DNA of 64,000 bases from JBBSBL01 sp046330255 (GCA_046330255.1 JAXLTC010000001.1:806001-870000); one strand, 5' to 3'; numbered from the stretch's first letter, positions 1-8,339 are shown. The notes: generated by a model not told the origin, from the sequence alone. Numbers and translations: made by a program.

Positions 1-311
1 TCGGCCCGAACGCCGCGCTGCACGTGAAGCGCACCGACGGCTTCGAGCACTGCCCGGACATCGTGCTGAACAGCCGCTACTGGCCGATCACCGACGAGGT
101 CGCCGCGTTCGAGGAGCTGGTCGGCTCGCACGGCGGCATGGGCGGCGAGCAGTGCTTCCCGTTCGTCGCGTTCCCGGCGACGTGGCGCTACCCGCCGGAG
201 CATGTCCTCGGCAGCGAGTCGCTGCACCGCGTGATGCGCGGCTGGCTGGCCGACCTCGGGCACGAGGCCTACCGCGACGCCGAGCCCGCGCGGGGACGGG
301 CGCCGGCCTGA
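1..311 (+). CDS. C-terminal end of an alkaline-phosphatase-like/phosphodiesterase family protein (partial)
   Basis: The reading frame is open from base 3 and ends at 311, so only the last ~102 residues are present. The stretch around SHGGMGGEQCFPFVAFPATW resembles the end of actinobacterial alkaline-phosphatase-superfamily membrane proteins, where a histidine-glycine motif (HGGLGG) precedes a final PF-L-P-W segment. The catalytic metal-binding part would lie upstream of the window. The family call rests on this one motif and is tentative. The next gene starts 7 bp downstream on the same strand, so the two may be cotranscribed. Confidence 0.5.
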   Translation, partial: GPNAALHVKRTDGFEHCPDIVLNSRYWPITDEVAAFEELVGSHGGMGGEQCFPFVAFPATWRYPPEHVLGSESLHRVMRGWLADLGHEAYRDAEPARGRAPA

Positions 312-318
312 GGGCAGC

Positions 319-2112
319 GTGCACGAGGTAGCGGGGTTCCTGCGCCGCCACGCGCCGTTCGACGCGCTCGAGCCGGCGGAGGTGGAGCGCATCGCGGCGG
401 CCGCGGAGATCGAGTTCTTCGCTGCGGGCGCGGAGATCGTCCCGCCGGGGTCGGGGCCGCCGTCGCACGTGCGCGTCGTGCGGCGCGGCGCCGTTGAGCT
501 GCTCGACTCCGACCGGGTCCTCGACCTGCTCGGCCCGGGCGACCTCGTGGGCGATCCCGTGATGCTCGCCGGCCTGCCGGCGGGGCTGGCGGCGCGCGCG
601 AGCGAGGACACGCTCTGCTACCGGCTGGCCGCCGACGCGGCCGGCGCGGCGCGTGCGGCCTCCGCGGGCGTCGCGGGCGCCGGCGGCGATCCCGAGCCCG
701 CCGGCGACCGCCCCGTCGGGGCGCTGCTGTCCGGGCCCGCCGTCGTCTGCTCGCCGGACACCCCGATCCGCGAGGCCGTGCGGCGGATGGGCGCTGGGGC
801 TTCCTCCGCCGTCGTGGTCCCCGAGCGCGACGCGCTCGGGATCCTCACCGACCGCGACCTGCGCACGCGCGTGATCGGCGGCGGGATCGGGATCGACGCG
901 CCGGTGTCGGCCGCGATGACCGTGCCGGCGCGGACGATCGCGGCCGACCGCCCGGCGAGCGAGGCGACCGTGGAGATGCTCGAGCGCGGCGTGCGCCACC
1001 TTCCCGTGGTCTCCGGGGACGGCGAGGTGCTCGGCGTGGTCGAGGACATCGACCTGCTCGCGCTGGACGCGCGCATGCCGTTCCGCCTGCGACGGGAGAT
1101 CGAGCGCGCGGCGGACGTTGCCGGCGTCGCACGCGCGGCGGAGCGCCTGGGGCCGATGACGATCGCGCTGCACGAGGCGAGCCTCGCGCCGCTCCAGATC
1201 ACGGCGGTGATCTCGGTCGTCGTCGAGGCGCTCACCTGCAGGCTGCTCGACCTCGCGGTCGCCGAGCACGGTGAGCCGGCCGCGCCGGTCACCTGGCTCG
1301 CGCTCGGCAGCCACGCCCGCCGCGAGGCCGTCCCCGGCTCGGACATCGACTGCGCGGCGGTGTGGATCGGCGACGACGAGGACCGCGCGCTGCGCGCGTC
1401 GGTGCGCGGGCTGGCCGAGCGGGTGATGGACGGCCTGCGCGCCTGCGGCCTGGCGGCCGACGATTACGGCGTGACCGCGGCCCGGCCGCTCTTCGCGCGC
1501 TCGCTGGACGCGTGGAAGGCGGCGATCCGGGACTGGATCGCGGATCCCGGCCAGGAGAAGGCGCTGGTGCTGAGCTCGATGCTCTTCGACAGCCGCGCGA
1601 TCTGGGGCGACCCGCGCGGCGCCGCGCTCCACGAGGCGTTCGAGGGCATCGCGGACCACCGCGGGCTGTTGCGGCTGCAGGCGCGCTTCGCCCTCACCCA
1701 CCGCCCGCCGACCGGCTTCCTGCGCGACTTCGTCGTCGAGAGCTCGGGCGAGCACGCGGGGCGATTCGATATCAAGCACGGCGGGCTGCTCCCGATCGCG
1801 GGGCTCGCCCGCTACGCCGGCATGGCCGCCGGGAGCATCGGCGGCTCGACCGCGGACCGGCTGCGCGCAGCCGCCGCGGCCGGCACGCTCGAGCCCGACG
1901 ACGCCGCGGTGCTCGGCGAGGCCTACGAGCTCGTGCTCGGGCTGCGCCTCGCCCACCAGGTCGACCAGATGCGGGCGGGCGCCGCGCCCGACGACTTCGT
2001 CGACCCGGCGCAGCTCAACCCGCTGACGCGCCGCTACCTGCGCGAGGCGTTCCGCGCGGTCGCTCGGCTGCAGCGGGCGATCGCCGGCGAGCTCGACCAG
2101 CGCGTGCGGTGA
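319..2112 (+). CDS. cNMP-binding/CBS-pair/DUF294 putative nucleotidyltransferase signalling protein
   Basis: This 597-residue cytoplasmic protein has the multi-domain layout of the DUF294 family. A cyclic-nucleotide-binding-like beta barrel lies at ~8-105, two CBS motifs at ~135-250, a nucleotidyltransferase-like DUF294 domain at ~275-420, and DUF294_C at ~450-592. The nucleotidyltransferase signature is visible at ~329-346: GSHARREAVPGSDIDCA has the G-S and D-x-D elements. The family is thought to sense nucleotides and modify a partner, but no substrate is established. The start is GTG with only a weak ribosome site, 7 bp after the previous gene. The exonuclease gene follows after 19 bp, which suggests an operon; in many bacteria DUF294 and DnaQ-like exonuclease genes are neighbours. 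Confidence 0.85.
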   Translation: MHEVAGFLRRHAPFDALEPAEVERIAAAAEIEFFAAGAEIVPPGSGPPSHVRVVRRGAVELLDSDRVLDLLGPGDLVGDPVMLAGLPAGLAARASEDTLCYRLAADAAGAARAASAGVAGAGGDPEPAGDRPVGALLSGPAVVCSPDTPIREAVRRMGAGASSAVVVPERDALGILTDRDLRTRVIGGGIGIDAPVSAAMTVPARTIAADRPASEATVEMLERGVRHLPVVSGDGEVLGVVEDIDLLALDARMPFRLRREIERAADVAGVARAAERLGPMTIALHEASLAPLQITAVISVVVEALTCRLLDLAVAEHGEPAAPVTWLALGSHARREAVPGSDIDCAAVWIGDDEDRALRASVRGLAERVMDGLRACGLAADDYGVTAARPLFARSLDAWKAAIRDWIADPGQEKALVLSSMLFDSRAIWGDPRGAALHEAFEGIADHRGLLRLQARFALTHRPPTGFLRDFVVESSGEHAGRFDIKHGGLLPIAGLARYAGMAAGSIGGSTADRLRAAAAAGTLEPDDAAVLGEAYELVLGLRLAHQVDQMRAGAAPDDFVDPAQLNPLTRRYLREAFRAVARLQRAIAGELDQRVR

Positions 2113-2131
2113 GGGTCGCAGAGGTGCGTGG

Positions 2132-2830
2132 GTGAGCAGCGGCGCGGACGCCTACGCGCGGGCTCGACCGGTCTCGCGGCGCACGCGCTGGCGCGAGGCG
2201 CCGCTGTGCGCGCTGGATTTCGAGACGACCGGCCTGGACCCGGCGCGCGACGAGATCATCAGCTTCGGCGCGGTGCCGATCGACGGCGGGCGGATCCGCG
2301 TCGCCGGCGCGGTCGAGGGCCTCGTGCGGCCGCGCCGGATGCCCGGCGGCGCGACGGTCCGCGTGCACGGCATCCTGCCCGCGGACCTGGCGGCCGCCCC
2401 CGACCCCGAGCGCGCGCTCGACCCGCTGCTCGGCGCGCTCGCCGGCCGCGTCCTCGTCGCGCACGCGGCGTGGGTCGAGCGCGGCTTCCTGGAGCCGGTG
2501 CTCGCGAGCGGCGGGCTGACGCTACGCGGGCCCGTGCTCGACACCGCGGAGCTCGGCCGCGAGTGGCGCAGGCGCACCGGGCGCCGCGACACCGGGACGC
2601 CCGATCTCGCCGCCCTGGCGGCCGAGCTGGGGCTGCCTGCCGAGCGGCGCCACACCGCGCTCGGGGACGCGCTCACGACCGCGCAGGCGTTCCTCGCCCT
2701 CGCCACGCACCTCGACGCCGGCCGGCGGCATCCGCGGACCGTCGGGAGCCTGGCGCGCACGGGCCGGGCGCCGCTGGGCGTCCGGGTACCCGCCCCGCCG
2801 GCGGCGGGCGGCCCCGAGCGCGACGGCTAG
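2132..2830 (+). CDS. DnaQ-like 3'-5' exonuclease (DEDDh family)
   Basis: A 232-residue protein related to the DNA polymerase III epsilon proofreading domain. Exo I is LDFETTGLDP with Asp29 and Glu31. Exo III is RRHTALGDALTTAQAF near residues 172-187, with the catalytic His and Asp. The Exo II region reads AHAAWVERGFL, where the usual H-N-A-x-F-D gives Glu instead of Asp, so one metal ligand is conservatively replaced. The GTG start follows AGAGG. It is a stand-alone exonuclease with no polymerase or helicase domain. It lies directly behind the CBS/DUF294 gene and converges on the GH31 gene 5 bp away. The role is probably nucleic-acid or nucleotide clean-up rather than replication proofreading. 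Confidence 0.85.
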   Translation: MSSGADAYARARPVSRRTRWREAPLCALDFETTGLDPARDEIISFGAVPIDGGRIRVAGAVEGLVRPRRMPGGATVRVHGILPADLAAAPDPERALDPLLGALAGRVLVAHAAWVERGFLEPVLASGGLTLRGPVLDTAELGREWRRRTGRRDTGTPDLAALAAELGLPAERRHTALGDALTTAQAFLALATHLDAGRRHPRTVGSLARTGRAPLGVRVPAPPAAGGPERDG

Positions 2831-2835
2831 ATCGA

Positions 2836-5004
2836 CTACCGGCGCCCGCGCCGCACGGGCACCGCCTGGAACGGGCGGCTCCCGCAGCGCACGAAGTACA
2901 CGGGGCGGCCGAGCGGTGCGGCGACCGTCACGGTTCGCCGGCCGCGCAGCGCGGGCCCCGTCCCGCGCAGGCGCCAGCAGCCGCGCGGCAGCCAGACCGG
3001 GCGCGCGCGGACTCCCTGCCGGAGCACGGGAGCGGCGAGCAGGTCGGGCCCGACCCCGAACTCGTCGTTCCAGCGCGCGCGCGGCGCCGCGGCGTCGAGC
3101 AGCCACAGCGGGCGCTCGAGCGGCACGCCGGTGCGGGTCGCGTGACGCCAGAGCCGCAGCAGCGTCGGCTCGAGGCGCAGGTGCAGCCGCGCCAGCGCGG
3201 TCCAGCGGCGCAGCGTCGCCGCATCGAAGGACCACGGCATCTTCACGCCGCCGGCCGCGGAGTTGTGCACCCGGAAGTGGGTCGTGAACGCCGCGAGCTC
3301 GGCGAAGCGCAGGAACAGCTCCGGCGTCGTCCGGCGCCAGCCGTTCCCGATCCACTTGAAGTCCGCGTAACCGCCGATGTCGAGCGAGAACCCGTAGCTG
3401 CCGCCGATCGAGCGGTTCAGCATGTCCGGCACCAGCGACGGCAGCCCCGTGTACCGGTCCCAGTCGTTGGTCTCGTCGCCGGGGAAGGTGCCGCCCTCCC
3501 AGCGCGCGGATCCGTCGCGCCCGCCCCAGCCCGCGCGCACGAAGAAGAACACGTGGCGGCCGCGGTGGCGGCGCTCCCAGGCGGCGACGGCCTCGGCGGT
3601 GGCCCGCTGCTGCAGCATCGGGTAGCGATTGTGCATCGTGCGGCCGGTCTCGCCGTTGGAAAAGTGCATGTCCGGCAGCACCTGCTCGCCGAAGTCGTTC
3701 ATGAACCCCTCGGCGCCGGTGTCGAGCAGCCCGCCGATGCGGGCGCGCCACCAGGCCCGGGTCGCCGCCTTGGTGAAGTCGAGCACCGCCGCCTGCGTAC
3801 CGATGAACGGGGACTCGAAGAGGAACGGCGAGCCGTCGGCGCGCGTGGCGACCAGGCGGCGCCGGATCGCGTCCGCGAAGACGCCCGCCCGCTCGGTCCC
3901 CGCGCGGTCGGTGGACACGAACGAGCGCGCGTAGAGCACGGCGCGTATGCCCATGCGTCGCAGGCGGCGTATGACGTCGCGCACGAACACCGGCCGCAGG
4001 ATGTCCCAGCCCTCGAACGCGTATGCGGACAGCGGCAGCCGCAGGCGCTCGATGTGCGCGAGGTCGTCGCGAACCCTGCGCTGGTAGGTGGTGGGCGTCT
4101 CGATCGCGGTCTGCACGGTGCGCGACAGCGTGGGCCCCAGCGACCAGGCCGGCGCGGGCCGCTCGCGGCCGGTGATCGCGGTCAGCAGCCGCAGCGCGCG
4201 GGTGCCGCGATCGGGGATCAGCACCATTCGCAGCGTCCCCGCCTTGACCGAGACGCGCCAGGCGTCGGGGCGGTCGGAGGCCATCCTCCAGCGCGCCATC
4301 TCGGTGCGGTCCAGGAGCGCGGCGTAGCCGGCCGAGGAGAGGAACGCCGGCTGGACGTAGTAGTAGGACGGCGAGGGGTCGGGGAAGCGGTAGTCGAGGA
4401 CCCAGCCGGGGATGCTGCGCCCGCGCAGATCGGTGGACTCGCGGCGGCCGCCGAAGCCGTGGAAGGCCTCGCCCCGCCCCGCCGCGAAGGAGGCGGCCAT
4501 CGAAGTGGTGCCCGGGGCGCCCGTCGCACGCGCGGTGAACGCGAGCGTCCCGTCGCGGTCGGGCGCGATCAGCAGCGCGATCCGCCGACCGGCGGGATCG
4601 GAGGTCGCGTAGAGCACCTCCGCGCCCGGGCCGGAGCGGCGCATCGAGAGCACCCTCGTCGCCGCGAAGCGGCGCGGCGCGACGGGGCTGGACGGATTCT
4701 CGTTGGGATCGCCCGGCAGCACCGGCCAGCGCAGGTCGTCCTCGTCCCCGGTGGCGAGCACGAACGGCGCGTACAGGGTGCCGCCGGCCTCGGCGGCGCC
4801 CGGGACCGTGGACAGGACGGCACGCCCGCGCGCGTCGAGCACCCGCAGGCCGACCCGCCCGCGCTCGGCCACCACACTGCCGAGCGGCGTGCTGACCGTC
4901 GCGCCGCGCGAGTCGACCCGCACCGCTCCGGCGGCGCCGGCGGGCGCGATCGCCGCGACGAGGGCGGCGAGCAGGGCGGGGCAAACGGCTGCGAGCGGTC
5001 GCAC
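2836..5004 (-). CDS. Secreted glycoside hydrolase family 31 alpha-glycosidase
   Basis: The protein has 722 residues and an N-terminal signal peptide (hydrophobic ~4-28, ending near APAGAAGA). The GH31 nucleophile motif is GFMNDFGEQVLPD, with Asp437. The acid/base is Asp510 in PGDETNDWD. The run from DFGE through MHNRYPML and FFFVRAGWGG to LDIGGYADF closely follows the sulfoquinovosidase/YihQ branch of GH31. However, the arginine and tryptophan of YihQ that hold the sulfonate are not evident before strand 4 (the region reads FEGWDILRP), so an ordinary alpha-glucoside or another sugar acid may be the substrate. It probably works outside the cell. The GTG start is 9 nt below a TAGCGT box. A beta-lactamase-fold hydrolase gene lies 12 bp upstream on the same strand but has its own promoter-like box. 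Confidence 0.85.
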   Translation of the reverse strand: MRPLAAVCPALLAALVAAIAPAGAAGAVRVDSRGATVSTPLGSVVAERGRVGLRVLDARGRAVLSTVPGAAEAGGTLYAPFVLATGDEDDLRWPVLPGDPNENPSSPVAPRRFAATRVLSMRRSGPGAEVLYATSDPAGRRIALLIAPDRDGTLAFTARATGAPGTTSMAASFAAGRGEAFHGFGGRRESTDLRGRSIPGWVLDYRFPDPSPSYYYVQPAFLSSAGYAALLDRTEMARWRMASDRPDAWRVSVKAGTLRMVLIPDRGTRALRLLTAITGRERPAPAWSLGPTLSRTVQTAIETPTTYQRRVRDDLAHIERLRLPLSAYAFEGWDILRPVFVRDVIRRLRRMGIRAVLYARSFVSTDRAGTERAGVFADAIRRRLVATRADGSPFLFESPFIGTQAAVLDFTKAATRAWWRARIGGLLDTGAEGFMNDFGEQVLPDMHFSNGETGRTMHNRYPMLQQRATAEAVAAWERRHRGRHVFFFVRAGWGGRDGSARWEGGTFPGDETNDWDRYTGLPSLVPDMLNRSIGGSYGFSLDIGGYADFKWIGNGWRRTTPELFLRFAELAAFTTHFRVHNSAAGGVKMPWSFDAATLRRWTALARLHLRLEPTLLRLWRHATRTGVPLERPLWLLDAAAPRARWNDEFGVGPDLLAAPVLRQGVRARPVWLPRGCWRLRGTGPALRGRRTVTVAAPLGRPVYFVRCGSRPFQAVPVRRGRR

Positions 5005-5013
5005 GGGGCGGCG

Positions 5014-5019
5014 ACGCTA
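5014..5019 (-). promoter_or_regulatory. -10 box of the GH31 gene (leaderless promoter candidate)
   Basis: TAGCGT on the minus strand, 9 nt before the GTG start. It lies in the 12-bp gap after the metallo-hydrolase stop. No convincing -35 was seen. Confidence 0.45.
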
Positions 5020-5679
5020 CCGGAGCGCGGCGCAGAATGCGCCGAATGCGGCGCGGTCGCGCCACGGCGGGCCGTGGCCGAAGCAGACGAGCTCCGGCTC
5101 GAGCTCGCCGAGGCGGCGCGCGCTCTCTCGGTTGCGTGCCGGGTCGACGGTGAAGACCGCCGGCGGCTCGCGCAGCCCGCGCCGCGCGGTCACGAGGTTC
5201 ATCCCGTTGAGCACGTCGCCGAGCACCAGCGTGCGGTCCGGCTCGCGCCAGTAGGCGACATGCCCCGCCGAGTGCCCCGGAACCTCCAGCACCGTGAAGC
5301 CCGCCACCTCGTCCCCCTCGTGCAGGCGCCGCGCGACCGGATGCGGCGGTCCTGTCCAGACACGGTCGACCAGCGTGTTCAGCCACGAGCTCGGCTGGCT
5401 CTGGGCGATCGTGCCCCGCTCCATCGCGTCGGCGTCGCCCTCGCCGCACCAGAGCGGGATCCCGAGCCGCTCGCAGACCGCGTGGCTCGCGCCCTGGTGG
5501 TCCGGGTGCGCGTGCGTGAGCGCGTGCGCGCTCAGCTTCCGGTCCCCGACCTGGCGCATGATCCGCCGGGTCGCGTGGCGCGTGCCCGCGTCGATCAGCA
5601 CGTCGCCCATCAGGTAGACGTTGATCCCGTTCGGCGGGAACCCGTCGAGCAGCCAGAGGTCGTCGGCCAGGCGCTTCAC
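5017..5679 (-). CDS. Metallo-beta-lactamase-fold hydrolase (glyoxalase II-like)
   Basis: A 220-residue cytoplasmic protein. The zinc motif T-H-A-H-P-D-H lies at residues 55-61, with Asp30 in the preceding DAG strand. Further ligands are His in PGHSAGH, Asp in VLGDVL and His near the end in FGHGPPW. This set matches the binuclear MBL fold of hydroxyacylglutathione hydrolase-like thioesterases; the substrate cannot be told. The GTG start was chosen because a TAGGTT -10 box lies 8 nt upstream and because MBL proteins normally begin a few residues before the W-L-L-x-N strand. The open frame continues upstream through antisense msrA DNA, but that part is not coding. Confidence 0.85.
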   Translation of the reverse strand: MKRLADDLWLLDGFPPNGINVYLMGDVLIDAGTRHATRRIMRQVGDRKLSAHALTHAHPDHQGASHAVCERLGIPLWCGEGDADAMERGTIAQSQPSSWLNTLVDRVWTGPPHPVARRLHEGDEVAGFTVLEVPGHSAGHVAYWREPDRTLVLGDVLNGMNLVTARRGLREPPAVFTVDPARNRESARRLGELEPELVCFGHGPPWRDRAAFGAFCAALR

Positions 5680-5687
5680 GCGCCGCG

Positions 5688-5693
5688 AACCTA
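5688..5693 (-). promoter_or_regulatory. -10 box of the metallo-hydrolase gene
   Basis: TAGGTT on the minus strand, 8 nt upstream of the GTG start. This predicts a leaderless or nearly leaderless transcript. Confidence 0.45.
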
Positions 5694-5727
5694 GCCGATC
5701 CGCCCCGGCCTGTGGAAAGCTGCCCGC

Positions 5728-6051
5728 ATGCACCGGAGACCACTCGCGCTTGTCGCCCTCCCCGCCGTCCTCGCCGTGGCCGCGGCCGGCTGCTCGACCG
5801 ACGACGTGAAGAACGAGGTCGAGAAGAAGGTCAAGGACGTAACGGGGATCACCGACATCCAGAACAAGGTCAAGAAGGAACTGGGGACCGGCAACCTCGA
5901 CGTCAAGTCGGTCAGCTGCGCCAAGCCCGGGGTCGACCTGAAGCGCGAGTCGTTCACGCTCTCCTGCACGGCGACGCTCTCCGACGGCAAGAAGAAGGTC
6001 GTCAAGGTCGAGAAGAAGCCCGGCGGGAAGCTGACCGTGACCGCGCGCTAG
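5728..6051 (+). CDS. DUF4333-type small lipoprotein
   Basis: A 107-residue protein with a lipoprotein signal peptide: MHRRPLALVALPAVLAVAAAGC, lipobox A-A-G-C, so Cys22 would be lipidated and the protein anchored to the outer face of the membrane. The mature part begins with a charged, lysine-rich helix (DDVKNEVEKKVKDV), followed by a small domain with two cysteines in VSCAKPG and TLSCTATL. This is the pattern of DUF4333 proteins of actinobacteria, where the cysteines probably form a disulfide. The function is unknown. It is divergent from the metallo-hydrolase gene and followed by the dyad element at 6121. Confidence 0.8.
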   Translation: MHRRPLALVALPAVLAVAAAGCSTDDVKNEVEKKVKDVTGITDIQNKVKKELGTGNLDVKSVSCAKPGVDLKRESFTLSCTATLSDGKKKVVKVEKKPGGKLTVTAR

Positions 6052-6120
6052 TCGCGCTGCCCCGCGCTCGCGGAGGGCACGCGCCGCGCGAGCGGCCGCG
6101 GGAGGCCGGCGCCGGGTCCA

Positions 6121-6160
6121 CCCTCCTGAGTAGGGGGCGCATACGACCCCCAAGGCAGGA
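6121..6160. promoter_or_regulatory. Dyad element copy A (TAGGGGG...CCCCCA)
   Basis: A dyad with 14-nt arms, TCCTGAGTAGGGGG and CCCCCAAGGCAGGA, separated by 9 nt; 11 of 14 arm positions pair. The same element recurs at 14631-14670. It sits between two converging genes (lipoprotein and msrA), not in an obvious promoter. It may be a dimeric regulator site or part of an unannotated transcript. Confidence 0.5.
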
Positions 6161-6203
6161 GCGTGGACTCCCGTGACGAGCCGGACCGCGAGTCGCGGTT
6201 GAC

Positions 6204-6875
6204 TCAGCCTCCAGCCGGCTCGGGCGTCCCGGCGACCGACGGCACCGGGCAGCTCACACCCGTGCCGCCGAGGCCGCAGTAGCCGTTCGGGTTCTTCGCG
6301 AGGTACTGCTGGTGGTAATCCTCGGCGTAGTAGAAGGGCCCGGCCTGCGCGACCTCGGTCGTGATCTCGCCCATGCCGGCCTCGAGCAGCCGCGCCTGGT
6401 AGGCCTCCCGAGTGGTCTCGACGGCAGCCCGCTGCGCCTCGCCCGCCCAGTAGGCGGCCGAGCGGTACTGGGTGCCGACGTCGTTGCCCTGGCGCATGCC
6501 CTGGGTCGGGTCGTGGCCCTCCCAGAACGTGCGCAGGAGCTCTCCGTAGGAGACGCGTGCCGGGTCGTAGACGACCAGCACCGCCTCGGTGTGGCCCGTG
6601 CGGCCCGAGCACGTCTCCTCGTAGGTCGGGTTCGGGGTCTCCCCGCCGGCGTAGCCGACCGCCGTCGTCCAGACCCCGGGCAGCTCCCAGAACAGCCGCT
6701 CGGCCCCCCAGAAGCACCCCATGCCGAAGACGGCGGTCTCGAAGCCGTCGGGAAACGGCGGGCGCAGCGGGTTGCCGAGCACCGCGTGGCGCGCGGGCAC
6801 GGGCATCTCGTCGGGGCGGCCGGGCAGCGCCTCGCCGGCGGCGGGCATGGCGGTCTTGGTGCGGGAGAAGAGCAT
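6204..6875 (-). CDS. msrA: Peptide-methionine (S)-S-oxide reductase MsrA
   Basis: The 223-residue enzyme reduces methionine-S-sulfoxide in oxidised proteins and free methionine. The active-site motif G-C-F-W-G is at residues 53-57, with catalytic Cys54. Further family motifs are GYAGGETPNPTYEETCSGRTGHTEAV and a DPTQGMRQGNDVGTQYRS-like block. Two further cysteines near the C terminus (NPNGYCGLGG and SCPVP) are placed to act as resolving and recycling cysteines. The ATG start follows GGAG at ~8 nt. A TATCGT box lies ~40 nt upstream. No msrB is adjacent. It is divergently arranged to the acyl-CoA dehydrogenase. Confidence 0.95.
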   Translation of the reverse strand: MLFSRTKTAMPAAGEALPGRPDEMPVPARHAVLGNPLRPPFPDGFETAVFGMGCFWGAERLFWELPGVWTTAVGYAGGETPNPTYEETCSGRTGHTEAVLVVYDPARVSYGELLRTFWEGHDPTQGMRQGNDVGTQYRSAAYWAGEAQRAAVETTREAYQARLLEAGMGEITTEVAQAGPFYYAEDYHQQYLAKNPNGYCGLGGTGVSCPVPSVAGTPEPAGG

Positions 6876-6994
6876 GGTCGGCTCCGGTGTCGCGGGGGCG
6901 GTCCTTCACGGTCCACGATAGGGCTCTCGCATTACGTCTCGGCGCGGCCCCCGGCCGACCCCGCCGCCGCGTGACGGCCATCACCATCCTCAAA

Positions 6995-7004
6995 CGAACG
7001 TTCG
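6995..7004. promoter_or_regulatory. Palindrome upstream of acyl-CoA dehydrogenase (site 1)
   Basis: CGAACGTTCG is a perfect 10-bp palindrome in the msrA/acyl-CoA dehydrogenase intergenic region, 13 bp before a second perfect palindrome. It resembles TetR-type operators. Confidence 0.4.
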
Positions 7005-7016
7005 GGTACCGTTCAG

Positions 7017-7034
7017 GTTGACTCGCGAGTCAAC
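7017..7034. promoter_or_regulatory. Perfect 18-bp operator-like palindrome before acyl-CoA dehydrogenase
   Basis: GTTGACTCGCGAGTCAAC is an exact inverted repeat that also contains a TTGACT -35-like hexamer. It lies 39 bp before the ATG of the acyl-CoA dehydrogenase. Repression by a TetR- or FadR-type acyl-CoA sensor is the natural inference; no regulator gene is adjacent. Confidence 0.55.
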
Positions 7035-7073
7035 GCGGGTCCGAAGCCCCGATCCAGAGGAGCACCGGAACCC

Positions 7074-8339
7074 ATGGAAGCCGCCACTGCCGCCGTTCTG
7101 GAGAACGCCGCAGCCGACCAGGAGAAGCCCGTCTTCTCGCTCGAGCTCACCCAGGACCAGAAGGACGTCCGCGATTGGGTCCACGGGTTCGCCGAGGGCG
7201 TCGTGCGCCCCGCCGCCCACGAATGGGACGAGCGCGAGGAGACGCCCTGGCCGGTCATCGAGGAGGCCGCGAAGATCGGCCTCTACGGGTTCGAGTCGCT
7301 CGCCCAGTTCTTCGCCGACCCGAGCGGGCTGACGATGCCGATCGTCAACGAGGAGCTGTTCTGGGGCGACGCCGGGATCGGCATGGCGATCATGGGCACC
7401 ACGCTCGCGGTCGCCGCGATCTTCGGGCAGGGCACGCCGGAGCAGATCGGCGAGTGGATCCCGCAGTGCTACGGCACCCCGGAGGACGTCAAGGTCGCCG
7501 CGTTCTGCGCCTCGGAGCCGAACGCCGGCTCCGACGTGTCCAACGTGCGCACACGCGCCAAGTTCGACGAGGCGACCGGCGAGTGGGTGCTCAACGGCCA
7601 GAAGGCGTGGGCGACCAACGGCGGCATCGCCGGCGTCCACGTGATCATCGCCTCGGTCGACCCCGAGCTGGGCTCGCGCGGCCACGCCGCGTTCGTCGTC
7701 CCGCCCGGCACGAAGGGCCTCAGCCAGGGCGCGAAGGTCTCAAAGCACGGCCTGCGCGCGTCGCACACCGCCGACGTCTACCTGGACGACTGCCGCATCC
7801 CCGGCGAGTGCGTGCTCGGCGGCAAGGAGAAGCTCGACGAGCGCCTCGCGCGCGTGCGGGAGGGCAAGCGCGCGAAGTCGCAGGCCGCGATGGCGACGTT
7901 CGAGACCACCCGGCCGGCCGTCGGCTCGCAGGCGCTGGGCATCGCGCGTGCCGCGTACGAGTACGCGCTCGACTACGCGAAGGAGCGCGAGCAGTTCGGC
8001 CGCAAGATCGTCGAGAACCAGGCGATCGCGTTCGCCCTGGCGGACATGAAGATGGAGATCGACGCCGCGCGGTTGCTGGTCTGGCGGGCCTCGTGGATGG
8101 GCCGCACCGGCCAGCGCTTCGAGAACGCCGAGGGCTCGATGTCGAAGCTCAAGGCGGGCGAGGTCGCGGTGTGGGCGACCGAGCGCGCGATCCAGATCCT
8201 CGGCGGCAACGGCTACGCGCGCGAGTACCCCGTCGAGCGCTGGCACCGCGACGCCAAGATCTACACGATCTTCGAGGGCACATCGGAGATCCAGCGGATC
8301 GTGATCTCCCGCGCGATCTCCGGGATGCACATCAAGTAG
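7074..8339 (+). CDS. Acyl-CoA dehydrogenase
   Basis: The 421-residue flavoenzyme would introduce the alpha-beta double bond into acyl-CoA in fatty-acid or branched-chain catabolism. The helical N-terminal domain (~20-150) is followed by the FAD-binding signature AFCASEPNAGSDVSNV near 141-156, the beta domain (SKHGLRASHTADVYLDDC) and the C-terminal helical bundle. The catalytic base is Glu401 in IFEGTSEIQR, and the GGNGYAREYP motif is present. The ATG is preceded by AGAGGAG. Two palindromes upstream (6995 and 7017) suggest ligand-responsive repression. A strong hairpin follows at 8416. The acyl chain specificity cannot be read from the sequence. Confidence 0.93.
   Translation: MEAATAAVLENAAADQEKPVFSLELTQDQKDVRDWVHGFAEGVVRPAAHEWDEREETPWPVIEEAAKIGLYGFESLAQFFADPSGLTMPIVNEELFWGDAGIGMAIMGTTLAVAAIFGQGTPEQIGEWIPQCYGTPEDVKVAAFCASEPNAGSDVSNVRTRAKFDEATGEWVLNGQKAWATNGGIAGVHVIIASVDPELGSRGHAAFVVPPGTKGLSQGAKVSKHGLRASHTADVYLDDCRIPGECVLGGKEKLDERLARVREGKRAKSQAAMATFETTRPAVGSQALGIARAAYEYALDYAKEREQFGRKIVENQAIAFALADMKMEIDAARLLVWRASWMGRTGQRFENAEGSMSKLKAGEVAVWATERAIQILGGNGYAREYPVERWHRDAKIYTIFEGTSEIQRIVISRAISGMHIK

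Noticed and set aside
5680..6993. Upstream extension of the metallo-hydrolase frame through the msrA region
   Set aside because: The extension lies in another frame of the same strand as msrA and across the lipoprotein gene. The hydrolase has a good start and -10 box at 5679-5693.
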